Below are positions 27,513 through 36,576 of a DNA stretch of 54,619 nt, in pieces. How positions within the stretch are numbered: position 1 is the stretch's first letter; every line of letters begins with the position of its first letter. Source of the DNA: Gammaproteobacteria bacterium (GTDB lineage Bacteria > Pseudomonadota > Gammaproteobacteria > Steroidobacterales > Steroidobacteraceae); contig JAQGOC010000334.1 in NCBI GenBank assembly GCA_028293805.1, forward strand, positions 1-54,619. Reading direction: 5' to 3'. Under the pieces are notes generated by a model, which was given only the letters and a program-made list of their open reading frames with translations, was not told the origin of the DNA and made no database searches. Both the position numbers and the translations under genes were made by a program.

Positions 27513-28409
27513 ATGGTGGACATCAAGCTCAAAGACCTGCGCTATCTGGTTGCGGTAGCCGACTGCCGTCATTTCGGCCGCGCGGCTGAGCACTGCTTCG
27601 TGAGTCAGCCGACGCTGTCGGCGCAGCTGAAGAAGCTCGAGGAATATCTCGGAGTGCAGCTAATAGAAAGGCAGCCGAATAATGTGACGCTCACCGAACC
27701 GGGCGAGCAGATCGCCGCTCGCGCACGGCGCATCCTGGAGGCGAGCGAGGAAGTGGTGACGCTCGCCCGTTCCCACCGTGACCCGCTCGCGGGTAGGCTT
27801 CGCATCGCGCTGCTTCCAACTATCGGGCCGTACCTGCTGCCAAGCATTTCCCAGGCCCTGCGTAAGTCGTTTCCGCGGCTGGAACTACGCCTCTACGAGT
27901 ACCAGACCGCGCAGATGCTCGAGAAGCTGCAGGCCGGACAGATCGACGTCGGGATCCTTGCGCTGCCGGTCGACTTGGAAGGTCTCGAAGCACGCGAGCT
28001 CTTTTCCGAGGCGTTCGTGGTCGCCATGCCCGACACGCACCGGCTCGCGAAGCGGGAGACGGTGCGAGCGGACGACCTGAAAGATGAGACTCTGCTGCTC
28101 CTCGAGGACGGCCACTGTCTGCGGGACCAGGCACTGGAAGTCTGTAGCCGCGTCGGAGTACAGGAAAAGCACGACTTCCGTGCGACGAGCCTGGAAACCC
28201 TGCGCCAGATGGTGGCGACGGGCGCCGGGCTCACCCTGCTGCCGGAGCTCGCGAGCCGTGGCGCCTACGGCAACGCCAAAGGTGTCGCGATCCGCTCGTT
28301 CGCGAAGCCCGCGCCCGTCCGGCATGTCGGCGCCATATGGCGGAAGACGACGGTGCGGCAGGCGGCCATCGATGGCGTCTGCAAGCTGATCGCCGAGCAT
28401 GCTAAGTGA
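27513..28409 (+). CDS. oxyR: Hydrogen peroxide-inducible LysR regulator OxyR
   Basis: The 298-aa LysR-type activator has an N-terminal winged helix (LRYLVAVADCRHFGRAAEHC, SQPTLSAQLKKLE). The sensing cysteines Cys202 and Cys211 in GHCLRDQALEVC have the same nine-residue spacing as E. coli Cys199/Cys208. Peroxide would form the disulfide and activate transcription of the divergent ahpC-ahpD genes. The operator lies just upstream and probably also mediates autoregulation. Its 3' end overlaps the convergent transporter gene by 8 bp. Confidence 0.95.
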   Translation: MVDIKLKDLRYLVAVADCRHFGRAAEHCFVSQPTLSAQLKKLEEYLGVQLIERQPNNVTLTEPGEQIAARARRILEASEEVVTLARSHRDPLAGRLRIALLPTIGPYLLPSISQALRKSFPRLELRLYEYQTAQMLEKLQAGQIDVGILALPVDLEGLEARELFSEAFVVAMPDTHRLAKRETVRADDLKDETLLLLEDGHCLRDQALEVCSRVGVQEKHDFRATSLETLRQMVATGAGLTLLPELASRGAYGNAKGVAIRSFAKPAPVRHVGAIWRKTTVRQAAIDGVCKLIAEHAK

Positions 28410-29343
28410 GTTGGCGGCAGCCGTCCGCGGCTGCGACCTCAGCGGGCTTACGAACCGAACGCGCCAATACGATCGCGCCCATGATCACGCATCCGCCGAT
28501 CATCTGAACGGCGGACAGCCGTTCGCCCAGCACCAGCCACGCGCATGCCGCCGCGCCAAGGGTTTGCACGAGCAATCCAAGTGAGCTGAACGTCGCTGGC
28601 AGATGCGCCAGCGCATACGCGATGAGCCCTTGTCCAAAAACCTGTGAGGCGGCTGCACCGCCGGCCAGGATCGCCCAACCCGTCAACGTGTCTGGCAAGA
28701 ACTTCTGCGCAAGGGCGAGAGGCAGTAACAGGAGTGTGAACACCAGTGTCGAGTTGAACATGACAATGCCCGTATCGTAGCGCGCACGCAGACGCGCTAC
28801 GGCGAGGAGGTAGGAAGCATAGAATATTGCGGTCCCGAGTCCGAGCGCGTCGCCGAGAAATGCCGTGCCGCCGGACCCGAACTTAGGGCTCACGATCAAC
28901 AGCATGCCCGCCAGCGCAAGCCCGATCGCAGCCACGAAGCCCCTCGTCGGACGCTCGCGCCAGCGCAGCCACGCAATGAGCGCAACAAAGATGGGGGCGA
29001 GATTTGCTTCGAGGGTGGACGCGGCGACCGAAGTCAGCAGCAACGACGAGTTCCATTGCGCCAGATCACCGGCGAAGAACGCACCGGCCCACCAGAATCC
29101 GGGCTCGCGAAAACTCGACAGCCAGCCGGAGAAAGATCGCAGTGGCGCGGGTTGGGCACCGCGCCGTTCTATGAGCGCCCAGGCTGCAAGCCAGGGCAGA
29201 GCGAGGCAGCCGCGCCAGAAGGCGGTCGCCGCAGGTCCGGTTTCGGAGAGGCGCACGAGAATGCCTGCCCCGCCGGTCACCAGGGCACCGGCGAAGAGCG
29301 CGATCAAAGCCAGGAATTCCGTTCGATCGCGCCGTCTTTGCAT
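28402..29343 (-). CDS. DMT-family (EamA) transporter
   Basis: The 313-aa inner-membrane protein has ten hydrophobic segments in two EamA halves (first begins LIALFAGALVTGGAGILVRL, second SYLLAVARLRARYDTGIV region). A conserved Glu lies in ASTLEANLAPIFVAL and again in LLVQTLGAAACAWLVLGE. The family exports amino acids and other metabolites; the substrate is unknown. The end overlaps the 3' end of oxyR by 8 bp in convergent orientation. Confidence 0.88.
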   Translation of the reverse strand: MQRRRDRTEFLALIALFAGALVTGGAGILVRLSETGPAATAFWRGCLALPWLAAWALIERRGAQPAPLRSFSGWLSSFREPGFWWAGAFFAGDLAQWNSSLLLTSVAASTLEANLAPIFVALIAWLRWRERPTRGFVAAIGLALAGMLLIVSPKFGSGGTAFLGDALGLGTAIFYASYLLAVARLRARYDTGIVMFNSTLVFTLLLLPLALAQKFLPDTLTGWAILAGGAAASQVFGQGLIAYALAHLPATFSSLGLLVQTLGAAACAWLVLGERLSAVQMIGGCVIMGAIVLARSVRKPAEVAAADGCRQLT

Positions 29344-29496
29344 GCTTTCCTCGGCCGGTATGATAGTCGGTCCCGCCGGGACCCGTCTGGCATACTTGGA
29401 AGCCTGCCCGAACCCGGATCGCCTGCTGTCGCCGCCCTCGTCAGGGCGAGCATGCGTCAGTCAGGCTCCAGGCCGTTTCTTGAGAAAGGCACCGAC

Positions 29497-29937
29497 TTGA
29501 AGTATCGCGCCGCATTCCTGTATGCCTGCCTGGCGACCGTGGTCGCCTCCTCGGTCGTGGCGCAAGCGCCGGCCCTCGTCGCCCAGGATGCCTGGGCCCG
29601 TCAGGCACCCGGGTCGGATGTTGCCGCCGTCTATCTGACGCTGCGCAATCCGAGCACGAAACCCATTGTCATCGTCGGAGTGGAATCTTCCGTAGCCATG
29701 CACGCGATGATTCACGAGACGAAAACGGAAAGCGGGCAGTCGCGAATGCGCCCGCACGAGCAGCTCGTCGTCGCACCCGGACAGACCGTGAAGCTCGAGC
29801 CCGGTGGATTGCATGTCATGTTGCACGGACTGACACAACCGGTCGCTGTCGGTCAGAGCGTGCCGCTCGTGCTGCTGCTCGACGGCGGCAGCAAGGTGCA
29901 GGTCACGGCGATCGTGCGAGCCCTGAACGCTCAATGA
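29497..29937 (+). CDS. Periplasmic copper chaperone PCu(A)C
   Basis: This is the DUF461/PCu(A)C family that delivers Cu(I) to cytochrome oxidase CuA sites. The TTG at 29497 gives 146 aa with a normal signal peptide (MKYRAAFLYACLATVV to AQA) and GAGAAAGG 7 nt upstream; an ATG at 29452 would add 15 residues. The copper motif H-x-M...M...H-x-M is present: HAMIHE, then SRMRP, then LHVMLHG. The frame is open far upstream, but that part is antisense to the transporter. It overlaps the next gene by ATGA (29934-29937). Confidence 0.85.
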   Translation: MKYRAAFLYACLATVVASSVVAQAPALVAQDAWARQAPGSDVAAVYLTLRNPSTKPIVIVGVESSVAMHAMIHETKTESGQSRMRPHEQLVVAPGQTVKLEPGGLHVMLHGLTQPVAVGQSVPLVLLLDGGSKVQVTAIVRALNAQ

Positions 29938-31298
29938 CACGGGATTCGGTCCGCTCTGCCTATGTGAGCCGTCCCGACTTGCCGCTGGACCATGTGACTC
30001 CATACGATCGCTTCGCATTGAGCGATATCGCCATGGAGCGGCTGTTGGTCACGGGCGAACATCGCAACGAGCTGATGGCCTACTTTGGAGCAAACGAATA
30101 TCGCGATCTCGCCAGACTCGCGCGAGTCGCGGCGGGCACGCCCGTCGCAGCCGCAACGGCGCGGGTCATCATCGTTCCGGGAATCATGGGTTCCCAGCTC
30201 GGGCATGTCCGCAAGCCGCCTCTGCCGAACGACATTCTCTGGGTCGATCCGATCGACATCGGCATCGGGCGCCTCACCGCGCTCGGCCTGCCCGGACGGG
30301 CAAACATCGTGTCGCTCGGGGTCGTCCTCTACTCGTATCTGAAATTGAAATTGCACCTGCGTGCCGCCGGCTTCGCCGTCTGCTTCCATGACTATGATTG
30401 GAGGCTGGGAGTCGACGAGCTCGGCCGTGCTTTTGCGGAGCGCCTGCGCGCGGAACCGGCGGACCGACTCGCGATCGTGGCTCACAGCATGGGCGGCCTC
30501 GTCAGTCGTGCGGCTCTCGCCGTTCCCGGTGCGGATAAGGTCGAACGCGTCCTGCTCCTCGGCAGTCCCAACTTCGGTTCGTTCGCACCCGTTCAGGCGG
30601 TGCGCGGCACCTATGCAGTGGTACGCAAAATTGCCCGCCTCGTCGGCAACGCCTCGGCCGAGTCTCTCGCCAGCGCCGTTTTCAACACTTTTCCCAGTCT
30701 TTATCACATGCTGCCTGCCGCAAGCTGCAGCGGTGGAACCGACCTGTTCGATGCCGACGAATGGCCTCGTTCCGGACCACAGCCGAATCCCGAGCTACTG
30801 GAAGCCGCGCGCACGCTACAAAGCAAGCTTGCCCCGCCGGACGAGCGGTTCGCCGCAATAGTCGGTGTCGGTCAGGAGACCGTGACGTCGGTCCGTCGGC
30901 GCACCGATGACTTTGTCTACACGGTCACTCGCCATGGGGACGGCACCGTGCCCGCGATCAGCGCTGCGCTCCCGGGAGCGCAGACGCATTACGTACCGGT
31001 CGCGCACAGTGATCTGACTCGAGATCGGCTCGTCGCCGCAGCTGTCGTGGATCTGCTGCGCAAGGGATCGACGAGGCGGCTGGCGACGAAGTGGTCGTCT
31101 GCCAGCGTTGCGGAAGCGCGCATCACTGACAAGCAATTGCGCCGTACCCATGTCCAGAAAGTGGACTGGGCCGCCCTCGAGCCCGAGGAGCGCCGCATTT
31201 TCCTCCAGAGTCTCAACGAGCCGCCCAAACTGCAGCTGCGTGTCCCGACCCGGTTACGGGCGCGCCAGGCCAGCCGATCTCACTCACGCCACCGGTAA
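29934..31298 (+). CDS. LCAT-like alpha/beta hydrolase (acyltransferase/phospholipase family)
   Basis: The 454-aa protein has no signal peptide. The alpha/beta hydrolase fold is recognisable: oxyanion strand VIIVPGIMGSQLG (near 78), nucleophile elbow VAHSMGGLV with Ser185, and the conserved LLGSPNFGSFAPVQAVRG. A late GDGTVP motif (near 320) supplies the expected Asp region, with AHSDL the likely catalytic His. This resembles lecithin:cholesterol acyltransferase-like bacterial proteins, which act on lipids or esters. Coupling to the copper chaperone by ATGA is unexpected. Confidence 0.78.
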   Translation: MTRDSVRSAYVSRPDLPLDHVTPYDRFALSDIAMERLLVTGEHRNELMAYFGANEYRDLARLARVAAGTPVAAATARVIIVPGIMGSQLGHVRKPPLPNDILWVDPIDIGIGRLTALGLPGRANIVSLGVVLYSYLKLKLHLRAAGFAVCFHDYDWRLGVDELGRAFAERLRAEPADRLAIVAHSMGGLVSRAALAVPGADKVERVLLLGSPNFGSFAPVQAVRGTYAVVRKIARLVGNASAESLASAVFNTFPSLYHMLPAASCSGGTDLFDADEWPRSGPQPNPELLEAARTLQSKLAPPDERFAAIVGVGQETVTSVRRRTDDFVYTVTRHGDGTVPAISAALPGAQTHYVPVAHSDLTRDRLVAAAVVDLLRKGSTRRLATKWSSASVAEARITDKQLRRTHVQKVDWAALEPEERRIFLQSLNEPPKLQLRVPTRLRARQASRSHSRHR

Positions 31299-31330
31299 CT
31301 CATGCAGCGGGACAACGGGGAAGAACGCCT

Positions 31331-31834
31331 TTGAGCAGTGCTTTCAGCGAACTGACACAGACTCTCCCGGATGCGCAGCACATCGTGCGTATCGGCATGC
31401 GATTGCTCGTCGCGCTCGTCATCGGCACTCTGGTGGGCATCCAACGCGAGCTGACACACAAGCCTGCAGGCCTGCGAACTCACATGTTGTTGGCGCTCGG
31501 GACCGCGCTCATAGTCATCGCGGCCCGGGAGTCCGGCATGAGCCTGAGTGACCTGTCCCGCGTCATTCAAGGGCTGGTCACGGGAATCGGTTTCCTGGGA
31601 GGCGGTGCTATCCTGAAGCTGACGGCCGAACACGAGATTCACGGCCTGACGACCGCGGCGGGCATCTGGATGACGGCTGCCGCCAGTGCCGCGGCGGGGT
31701 TGGGCCAGATCGCAGTCGCATTGCTGGGCGTGTGCCTTGGATTGCTGGTCCTTGCAGCCTGCGCGAAGCTTGAAAAGCGCCTCGGCGCCCGCGCGTCCAA
31801 AGATGCCGCGAATCCCAAGCCGCCGCCCGGCTGA
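31331..31834 (+). CDS. MgtC/SapB family membrane protein
   Basis: The 167-aa protein starts with TTG (MSSAFSELTQTLP) after GGGAAGAA. It has four to five hydrophobic segments and the MgtC signature: GIQRELTHKPAGLRTHML, the GLVTGIGFLGGGAIL helix and VHGLTTAAGIWMTAA-like sequence (IHGLTTAAGIWMTAAAS). It lacks the C-terminal ACT-like domain of MgtC itself, so it is the short form. Family members affect acid or low-Mg2+ tolerance and inhibit ATP synthase in Salmonella; the role here is not known. It lies 32 bp after the LCAT-like gene, probably in the same transcript. Confidence 0.85.
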   Translation: MSSAFSELTQTLPDAQHIVRIGMRLLVALVIGTLVGIQRELTHKPAGLRTHMLLALGTALIVIAARESGMSLSDLSRVIQGLVTGIGFLGGGAILKLTAEHEIHGLTTAAGIWMTAAASAAAGLGQIAVALLGVCLGLLVLAACAKLEKRLGARASKDAANPKPPPG

Positions 31835-31838
31835 CCTG

Positions 31839-32747
31839 TCAGCCCAACATCCTGGCGATGTCCTCTCTCTGTTTCGCGTCGGGTAACCGACCACGCGCGC
31901 CGCCGAGATTATCCTGCAGATGTGCGACCTTCCCCGTTGCGGGAATGATGCAGGTTACCGCCGGATGTGCGGCGATGAATTTCAAGAACACCTGTCCCCA
32001 ACTCGTGGCGTCAATGTCCGCCGCCCACGGGGGCAGCGGCTTGCCCTTCACTCGCTCGAACAGCGCTCCATCCTCGAACGGCCGGTTGACGAGCACGGCA
32101 ACGCCGCGTTCTGCAGCGAGGGGCAGCAGACGCTTCTCCGCGTCGCGCGTGAGCGGTGAATAATTCAACTGTACGAAATCCAATTTCTCGCGGCTGAGAA
32201 CGCGCGCGAGATCACCATGCGCCGACACTGTGTAGTGCGTAATGCCGATATAACGCACGCGGCCTTCTTCCTTCCACTGCCGCAGCGTCTTCAAATGCGT
32301 GTCGAGATCCAGAAGGTTATGAACCTGGATGAGATCCAGCCGCGGAGTTTTCAGCAACTGCGCGGAACGCGTCATTTGCTCGATGCCCGACCGCTCTCCC
32401 CGCGTCCAGACCTTGGTCGCCAGAAACGCGCGCTCATGCATGGCGGGAGTCAGGAGGTCTCCCAGCACGCGCTCCGCCGTCGAATACATGGGCGAGGTGT
32501 CAATGAGCCGCCCACCAGCCGCAAAGAAAACATCCAGTACTTCTTTGAGCGGCGCTCGCTCTGCCGGAGACTCACCGACCTCGAACGGCCCTGACGTGCC
32601 GAGACCCAGGACGGGTATCTCCTCACCGGTCGACGGAATTTTGCGCGTAATCAAGGCCTCGCTCCCGCCTGCGCCGGAGGCACGTCCCGATATTGCAGCG
32701 GCTACCATCACGTTCCCTCCTCCGAGCAGCAATTCACGTCTGTTCAT
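31839..32747 (-). CDS. Tat-exported aldo/keto reductase
   Basis: The 302-aa protein begins MNRRELLLGGGNVMVAAAIS, a twin-arginine-like signal, followed by an aldo/keto reductase barrel. The catalytic tetrad fits: Asp and Tyr of LIDTSPMYSTAERVLG, Lys of FLATKVW and His of LIQVHNLLD. NADPH-site residues are less clear (CIIPATGKVAHLQDN). The probable location is periplasmic, which is unusual since NAD(P)H is cytoplasmic. It converges on the MgtC-like gene with a 4-bp gap. Confidence 0.87.
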   Translation of the reverse strand: MNRRELLLGGGNVMVAAAISGRASGAGGSEALITRKIPSTGEEIPVLGLGTSGPFEVGESPAERAPLKEVLDVFFAAGGRLIDTSPMYSTAERVLGDLLTPAMHERAFLATKVWTRGERSGIEQMTRSAQLLKTPRLDLIQVHNLLDLDTHLKTLRQWKEEGRVRYIGITHYTVSAHGDLARVLSREKLDFVQLNYSPLTRDAEKRLLPLAAERGVAVLVNRPFEDGALFERVKGKPLPPWAADIDATSWGQVFLKFIAAHPAVTCIIPATGKVAHLQDNLGGARGRLPDAKQREDIARMLG

Positions 32748-32827
32748 GATGCCTCCGGCACGGCAGGAGTGTTAACGCTTTGGCTGGCGCAGTGATCCCA
32801 AAGCACGGTGACGTTCGCGTTCTGGCG

Positions 32828-34606
32828 TCACACGAGGGCTGCGTCGGTTTCCACTACGCTGCTAGAGCCGCTCTCGACCACACGGGCAAGAGCCAGGGCG
32901 CTCGGCAGCACCTGCTCGGCGTAGAACAGCGCTGTGCGAATCTTCCCTTCATAGAACTCGCGGTCGGGGCCGCCGCTGCGCGCCACGGCTATGGCGGACG
33001 ACTTCGCCATCAACCATCCGCCGATCACGAATCCACACAGCTTCAAGTAAGGCACCGACACCGCCATGCCGAGATCCGGCCGCGACGCCAACATCCCGAG
33101 CAGCGATTGGGTCGCTCGCTCGAGAAGGGTCACCGCCTCCAAGGCAGCCTTGCGTGTCGCGCTCGCCGCCACGTTGTCGGTCTTCAACGCTTGCAGCTCC
33201 CGCGCCATATCCGCTAGCAGCGCCTGCATGGCCGCTCCGCGATCGCGCCCGAGCTTGCGGCCGATGAGGTCGTTGGATTGGATTCCGGTGGTGCCCTCGT
33301 AGATGGTCGTGATGCGCACGTCGCGCACGTACTGCGCGGCTCCGGTTTCCTCGATGAAGCCCATCCCGCCGTGCACTTGGACACCAAGTCCGGCAATCTC
33401 ATTGCCCATCTCCGTGCACCAGCCTTTGACGATGGGAATCAGAAGGTCGGCGCGTATCTGCGCCGCCGTGCGCTGACTCTCTTCCGCGGCGTACGCACCG
33501 AGGTCGAGCTGGAAAGCGGCATACAATGCGAGCGCGCGAGCGGCTTCGGTCGACGATTTCATCGTCAACAGCATGCGCTTCACATCGGGATGATGAATGA
33601 TGGGTGCCGGCCCGCTCGGCTGCGCCACCGGGGGTTTGCCTTGTATTCGGGTGCGGGCCCATTCCGCCGCATGCTGGAACGCGCGTTCGCCAACCGCATA
33701 ACCTTCGAGCCCTACCGACAGGCGTGCGGCGTTCATCATGATGAACATGTATGCGAGTCCGTGATTCGCCTCGCCAACGAGATGCGCCACCGCGCCGTCC
33801 TGGTCGCCGAAGGCAAGGACGCATGTCGGGCTAGCGTGGATCCCCAGCTTGTGCTCGATCGATACGCAACGGACCTCGTTGCGGGCGCCGAGGGAGCCAT
33901 CGTCGTTGACAAGCACCTTCGGCACGATGAAGAGCGAGATCCCCTTCACGCCAGGCGGCGACCCGTCGATGCGCGCGAGCACCATGTGGATGGTGTTGCT
34001 CGTGAGGTCGTGATCGCCCCAAGTGATGAAGATCTTCTGTCCGAAAACCCGGAAGCGTTTGCCGTCAGGCACCGCGCGCGTGCGCACCTGCGCGAGATCG
34101 GATCCGGCCTGCGGCTCGGTGAGGTCCATGGTACCGGTCCACTCGCCGCTCACCATTTTATGCAGGAAGAGTTGCTTTTGCATCTTCGAGCCGCACAGCT
34201 CGAGCGCATGCACGGCCCCGTGCGTCAACATGGGACAGAGCTTGAACGCCAGATTCGCGGACGCCCACAGCTCCTGCACGGCGGTGGCCAGCACCTGCGG
34301 TACGCGTTGGCCGCCGAACTCCGGATCCGCCCCGAGCTGCGGCCAGCCGCCGGCGACGAACTGTTGGTACGCATCGCGAAAGCCGCGCGCGGTGACGACG
34401 CCGTCGGAGGTCCAGCGTGCGCCCTCGCTGTCGCCGGGCTTGTTGAGCGGATCGAGCACGGTTTGCGCGAATCGCGCCGCCTCGTCGAGGACCGACGCGG
34501 CAAGCTCGTCCGAATAGTCGCCAAGGTCCGGACAGGCGGCGAGACTTGCCGCTCCCAGCAGCTCATCGAGCACGAAACGCAGTTCCCGCAGTGGCGCGCG
34601 ATACAT
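32828..34606 (-). CDS. Acyl-CoA dehydrogenase
   Basis: The 592-aa protein is of the larger acyl-CoA dehydrogenase type with an N-terminal extension and a C-terminal helical domain. Characteristic motifs are WTGTMDLTEPQAGSDLAQVR (FAD/substrate), FRVFGQKIFITWGDHDLT, and the catalytic-base region ITTIYEGTTGIQSNDLIGRK. It catalyses the first step of fatty-acid beta-oxidation using electron-transfer flavoprotein. It is a single gene with a 197-bp upstream gap facing the LysR gene, which reads in the same direction. Chain-length preference is unknown. Confidence 0.92.
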   Translation of the reverse strand: MYRAPLRELRFVLDELLGAASLAACPDLGDYSDELAASVLDEAARFAQTVLDPLNKPGDSEGARWTSDGVVTARGFRDAYQQFVAGGWPQLGADPEFGGQRVPQVLATAVQELWASANLAFKLCPMLTHGAVHALELCGSKMQKQLFLHKMVSGEWTGTMDLTEPQAGSDLAQVRTRAVPDGKRFRVFGQKIFITWGDHDLTSNTIHMVLARIDGSPPGVKGISLFIVPKVLVNDDGSLGARNEVRCVSIEHKLGIHASPTCVLAFGDQDGAVAHLVGEANHGLAYMFIMMNAARLSVGLEGYAVGERAFQHAAEWARTRIQGKPPVAQPSGPAPIIHHPDVKRMLLTMKSSTEAARALALYAAFQLDLGAYAAEESQRTAAQIRADLLIPIVKGWCTEMGNEIAGLGVQVHGGMGFIEETGAAQYVRDVRITTIYEGTTGIQSNDLIGRKLGRDRGAAMQALLADMARELQALKTDNVAASATRKAALEAVTLLERATQSLLGMLASRPDLGMAVSVPYLKLCGFVIGGWLMAKSSAIAVARSGGPDREFYEGKIRTALFYAEQVLPSALALARVVESGSSSVVETDAALV

Positions 34607-34803
34607 GTGGAATCCCCCAAAAGCAGCGGCGTGGAGCCGCAGTGAACGCAGGTCGCCGCAGCGCGGACGCGGTAGGCGAACCCTCAGTCAGCCAGGCCGC
34701 TAGTGTAGCCGGTTTTTCCGGTTATCCTACTCGCCGGTAACATAGCGTCCGAATGGCGCTCGCGATTCGTTTTATCGGCAAGGACTGGCCACTGGCGTAG
34801 GCG

Positions 34804-35721
34804 TCACGCGCCCGAGAAGTTGGCGGGGGCGAGAGCGGGCACGATGTTCGCCGCCAGAAAATCCACAAAGCGCTGCACGCGCGAATCCGCCTCGAGCGAC
34901 ACCGGATACAGGGCGTACAACGCCGCGGCCGGCGGCAAAATCCATTCGGGGAGAACCCATTTCAGGCGCCCCGTCGCAAGCCCCTGGCGGCACAGAAATT
35001 CCGGCAACAGTCCGATGCCCAGCCCGGCGGCCGTTGCAGCGTGCAGCACCGCCGGATCGTTGATGGCGAGTTTCGGCGCCAGCGGAACCTCGGCCCGTTG
35101 CGAGCCGCGCTCCAGCCTCAGCCGGAACTCCGCGGAGTCAGTCGCCTCCGGCGTGAGCAGGTCATGTCCACGAAGGTCCTCGGGGCGAGTAGGCAGCCCG
35201 CGCTGCTGCAGATACGTGGGCGTCGCACAGAGCAGAGCAGGAGGCGCGCCAAGAAGGCGACGCGCGAGGGCCGAGTCAGGCTGCGCTTGAGGTCGGATCG
35301 CAACATCCCAGCCTTCCATAGCGCTCTCATCCAGCGCCACTTCCAATGGCACATCCGGAAACGCTTCGAGAAACCGTGGCACGAGCGGCGTCAGCAACAC
35401 GCGGCCGTACGTTGGATCCGCGACCACGCGCAGTGGCCCGGCAGTCGGCGCATGCAGCTTCGCAATCGCCGCTCGGGCCGCATCCGACTCTTCGACGACC
35501 CGCTTTGCATGCGGATACAGCAAGCGGCCGGGCGGTGTCAGCGAGATCCGCCGTGTGGTCCGCTCGAGCACACGCACGCCGAGCCCTTTCTCGAGATCCG
35601 CGATCGCGCGGCTCACCGCGGCCTTCGGGACTCCCAGCGCGCGGGCGGCCGCGGAGAAGCCATTCAAGTCCACAACCTTGGCCAGCACGGCCAGCTGCGC
35701 GGGGATCCAGATAAGATTCAA
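34804..35721 (-). CDS. LysR-family transcriptional regulator
   Basis: The 305-aa protein has an N-terminal winged helix (LAVLAKVVDLNGFSAAARAL, VPKAAVSRAIADLEKGLGVR, TTRRISLTPPG) and a type 2 periplasmic-like effector domain (about 90-295, GPLRVVADPTYGRVLLTPLVP). It resembles the large CrgA/AaeR-like branch. The target is unknown. It is divergent from the DUF1993 gene with a 114-bp spacer, so that gene is a candidate target. It also precedes the acyl-CoA dehydrogenase on the same strand. Confidence 0.9.
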   Translation of the reverse strand: MNLIWIPAQLAVLAKVVDLNGFSAAARALGVPKAAVSRAIADLEKGLGVRVLERTTRRISLTPPGRLLYPHAKRVVEESDAARAAIAKLHAPTAGPLRVVADPTYGRVLLTPLVPRFLEAFPDVPLEVALDESAMEGWDVAIRPQAQPDSALARRLLGAPPALLCATPTYLQQRGLPTRPEDLRGHDLLTPEATDSAEFRLRLERGSQRAEVPLAPKLAINDPAVLHAATAAGLGIGLLPEFLCRQGLATGRLKWVLPEWILPPAAALYALYPVSLEADSRVQRFVDFLAANIVPALAPANFSGA

Positions 35722-35835
35722 GATGGCACCAATCTCCGCCGGATGGGGCCACTATTGTTTCACCTAAGAGGCACGCAGGCCAAGCTGCAGCCGGGTAGAA
35801 TTCGCGCCCACCGCAGTCCACCCCCAGGGGAATCC

Positions 35836-36345
35836 ATGAAAATCACGGTCCAGGCTCTTTCCGTCGATGTGTTCACGAACACTCTCGGCAATCTCTCCGC
35901 CATTCTCGAAAAAGGCCTCGCGCATGCGACCGCCCGCAAGTTCGACCCCAGCGTCCTCGTGAGCTCGCGGCTCGCCCCGGACATGCTGCCGCTGTCGCGC
36001 CAGGTACAGATTGCCTGCGACCTCGCGAAGAATTCCGTAGCCCGCCTCGCGGCCCTCGAGCCACCCCGCTTCGAGGATAATGAAAAGACGATCGAGGAGC
36101 TGCGGGCGCGGATCGCCAGGACCATCGATTATCTCAAGGGCGTGCCCGCTAGCGCTTTCGAGGGAGCAGAAGATCGCGACCTGAAAGTGCCGGCCGGCCC
36201 CGAGAAGTTCCTGGAGTTCAAGGGACTGGATTTTCTGCAGCGCTGGGCGATTCCGAATGTGTTCTTTCACGTCACGACGGCTTACGCGATTCTGCGGCAC
36301 AACGGTGTCGAGATCGGCAAGCGTGACTTCATCGGCGGTGCGTGA
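35836..36345 (+). CDS. DUF1993 family protein
   Basis: The 169-aa protein starts at ATG 35836 after CAGGGG. Its helices (VFTNTLGNLSAILEKGLAHA, LSRQVQIACDLAKNSVARLA, and IPNVFFHVTTAYAILRHNGV) match DUF1993, a four-helix DinB-like fold family with conserved His residues in the last helix. Function is unknown. It is a single gene divergent from the LysR regulator. The open frame upstream is antisense to that regulator and is not used. Confidence 0.85.
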   Translation: MKITVQALSVDVFTNTLGNLSAILEKGLAHATARKFDPSVLVSSRLAPDMLPLSRQVQIACDLAKNSVARLAALEPPRFEDNEKTIEELRARIARTIDYLKGVPASAFEGAEDRDLKVPAGPEKFLEFKGLDFLQRWAIPNVFFHVTTAYAILRHNGVEIGKRDFIGGA

Positions 36346-36385
36346 TCCCGCCTGAAGTCCCTTTCTGAGTGACTTTGCGGCAGAG

Positions 36386-36417
36386 GCTCGCGGATGCACT
36401 TCGGTGTGTCCGCGAGC
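36386..36417 (+). terminator. 14-bp hairpin with TTCG loop after the DUF1993 gene
   Basis: GCTCGCGGATGCAC (36386-36399) pairs with GTGTGTCCGCGAGC (36404-36417) along 14 pairs, two of them G-T, across a TTCG tetraloop. It lies 40 bp after the DUF1993 stop. The very stable stem suggests a transcription end or 3' stabiliser, but the following ATTGTC is a weak U-tract. Confidence 0.6.
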
Positions 36418-36576
36418 ATTGTCAAATAGTCCAAGTTGAATATGACAAACGGCCAGTCGAAGAACCGTTTGCATCTGCCGACGGAACGCGAAGGCAATCA
36501 CGGCAGCGCAGCCTAGGTCCTGCCACTCTATCCACCGTCGGGCAACATCAGTTGTCCGCTTCGTGCGCAGTCCTGG

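Noticed and set aside
34607..34803. Fatty-acid regulator site before the acyl-CoA dehydrogenase
   Set aside because: I found no FadR- or PsrA-like palindrome in the gap.
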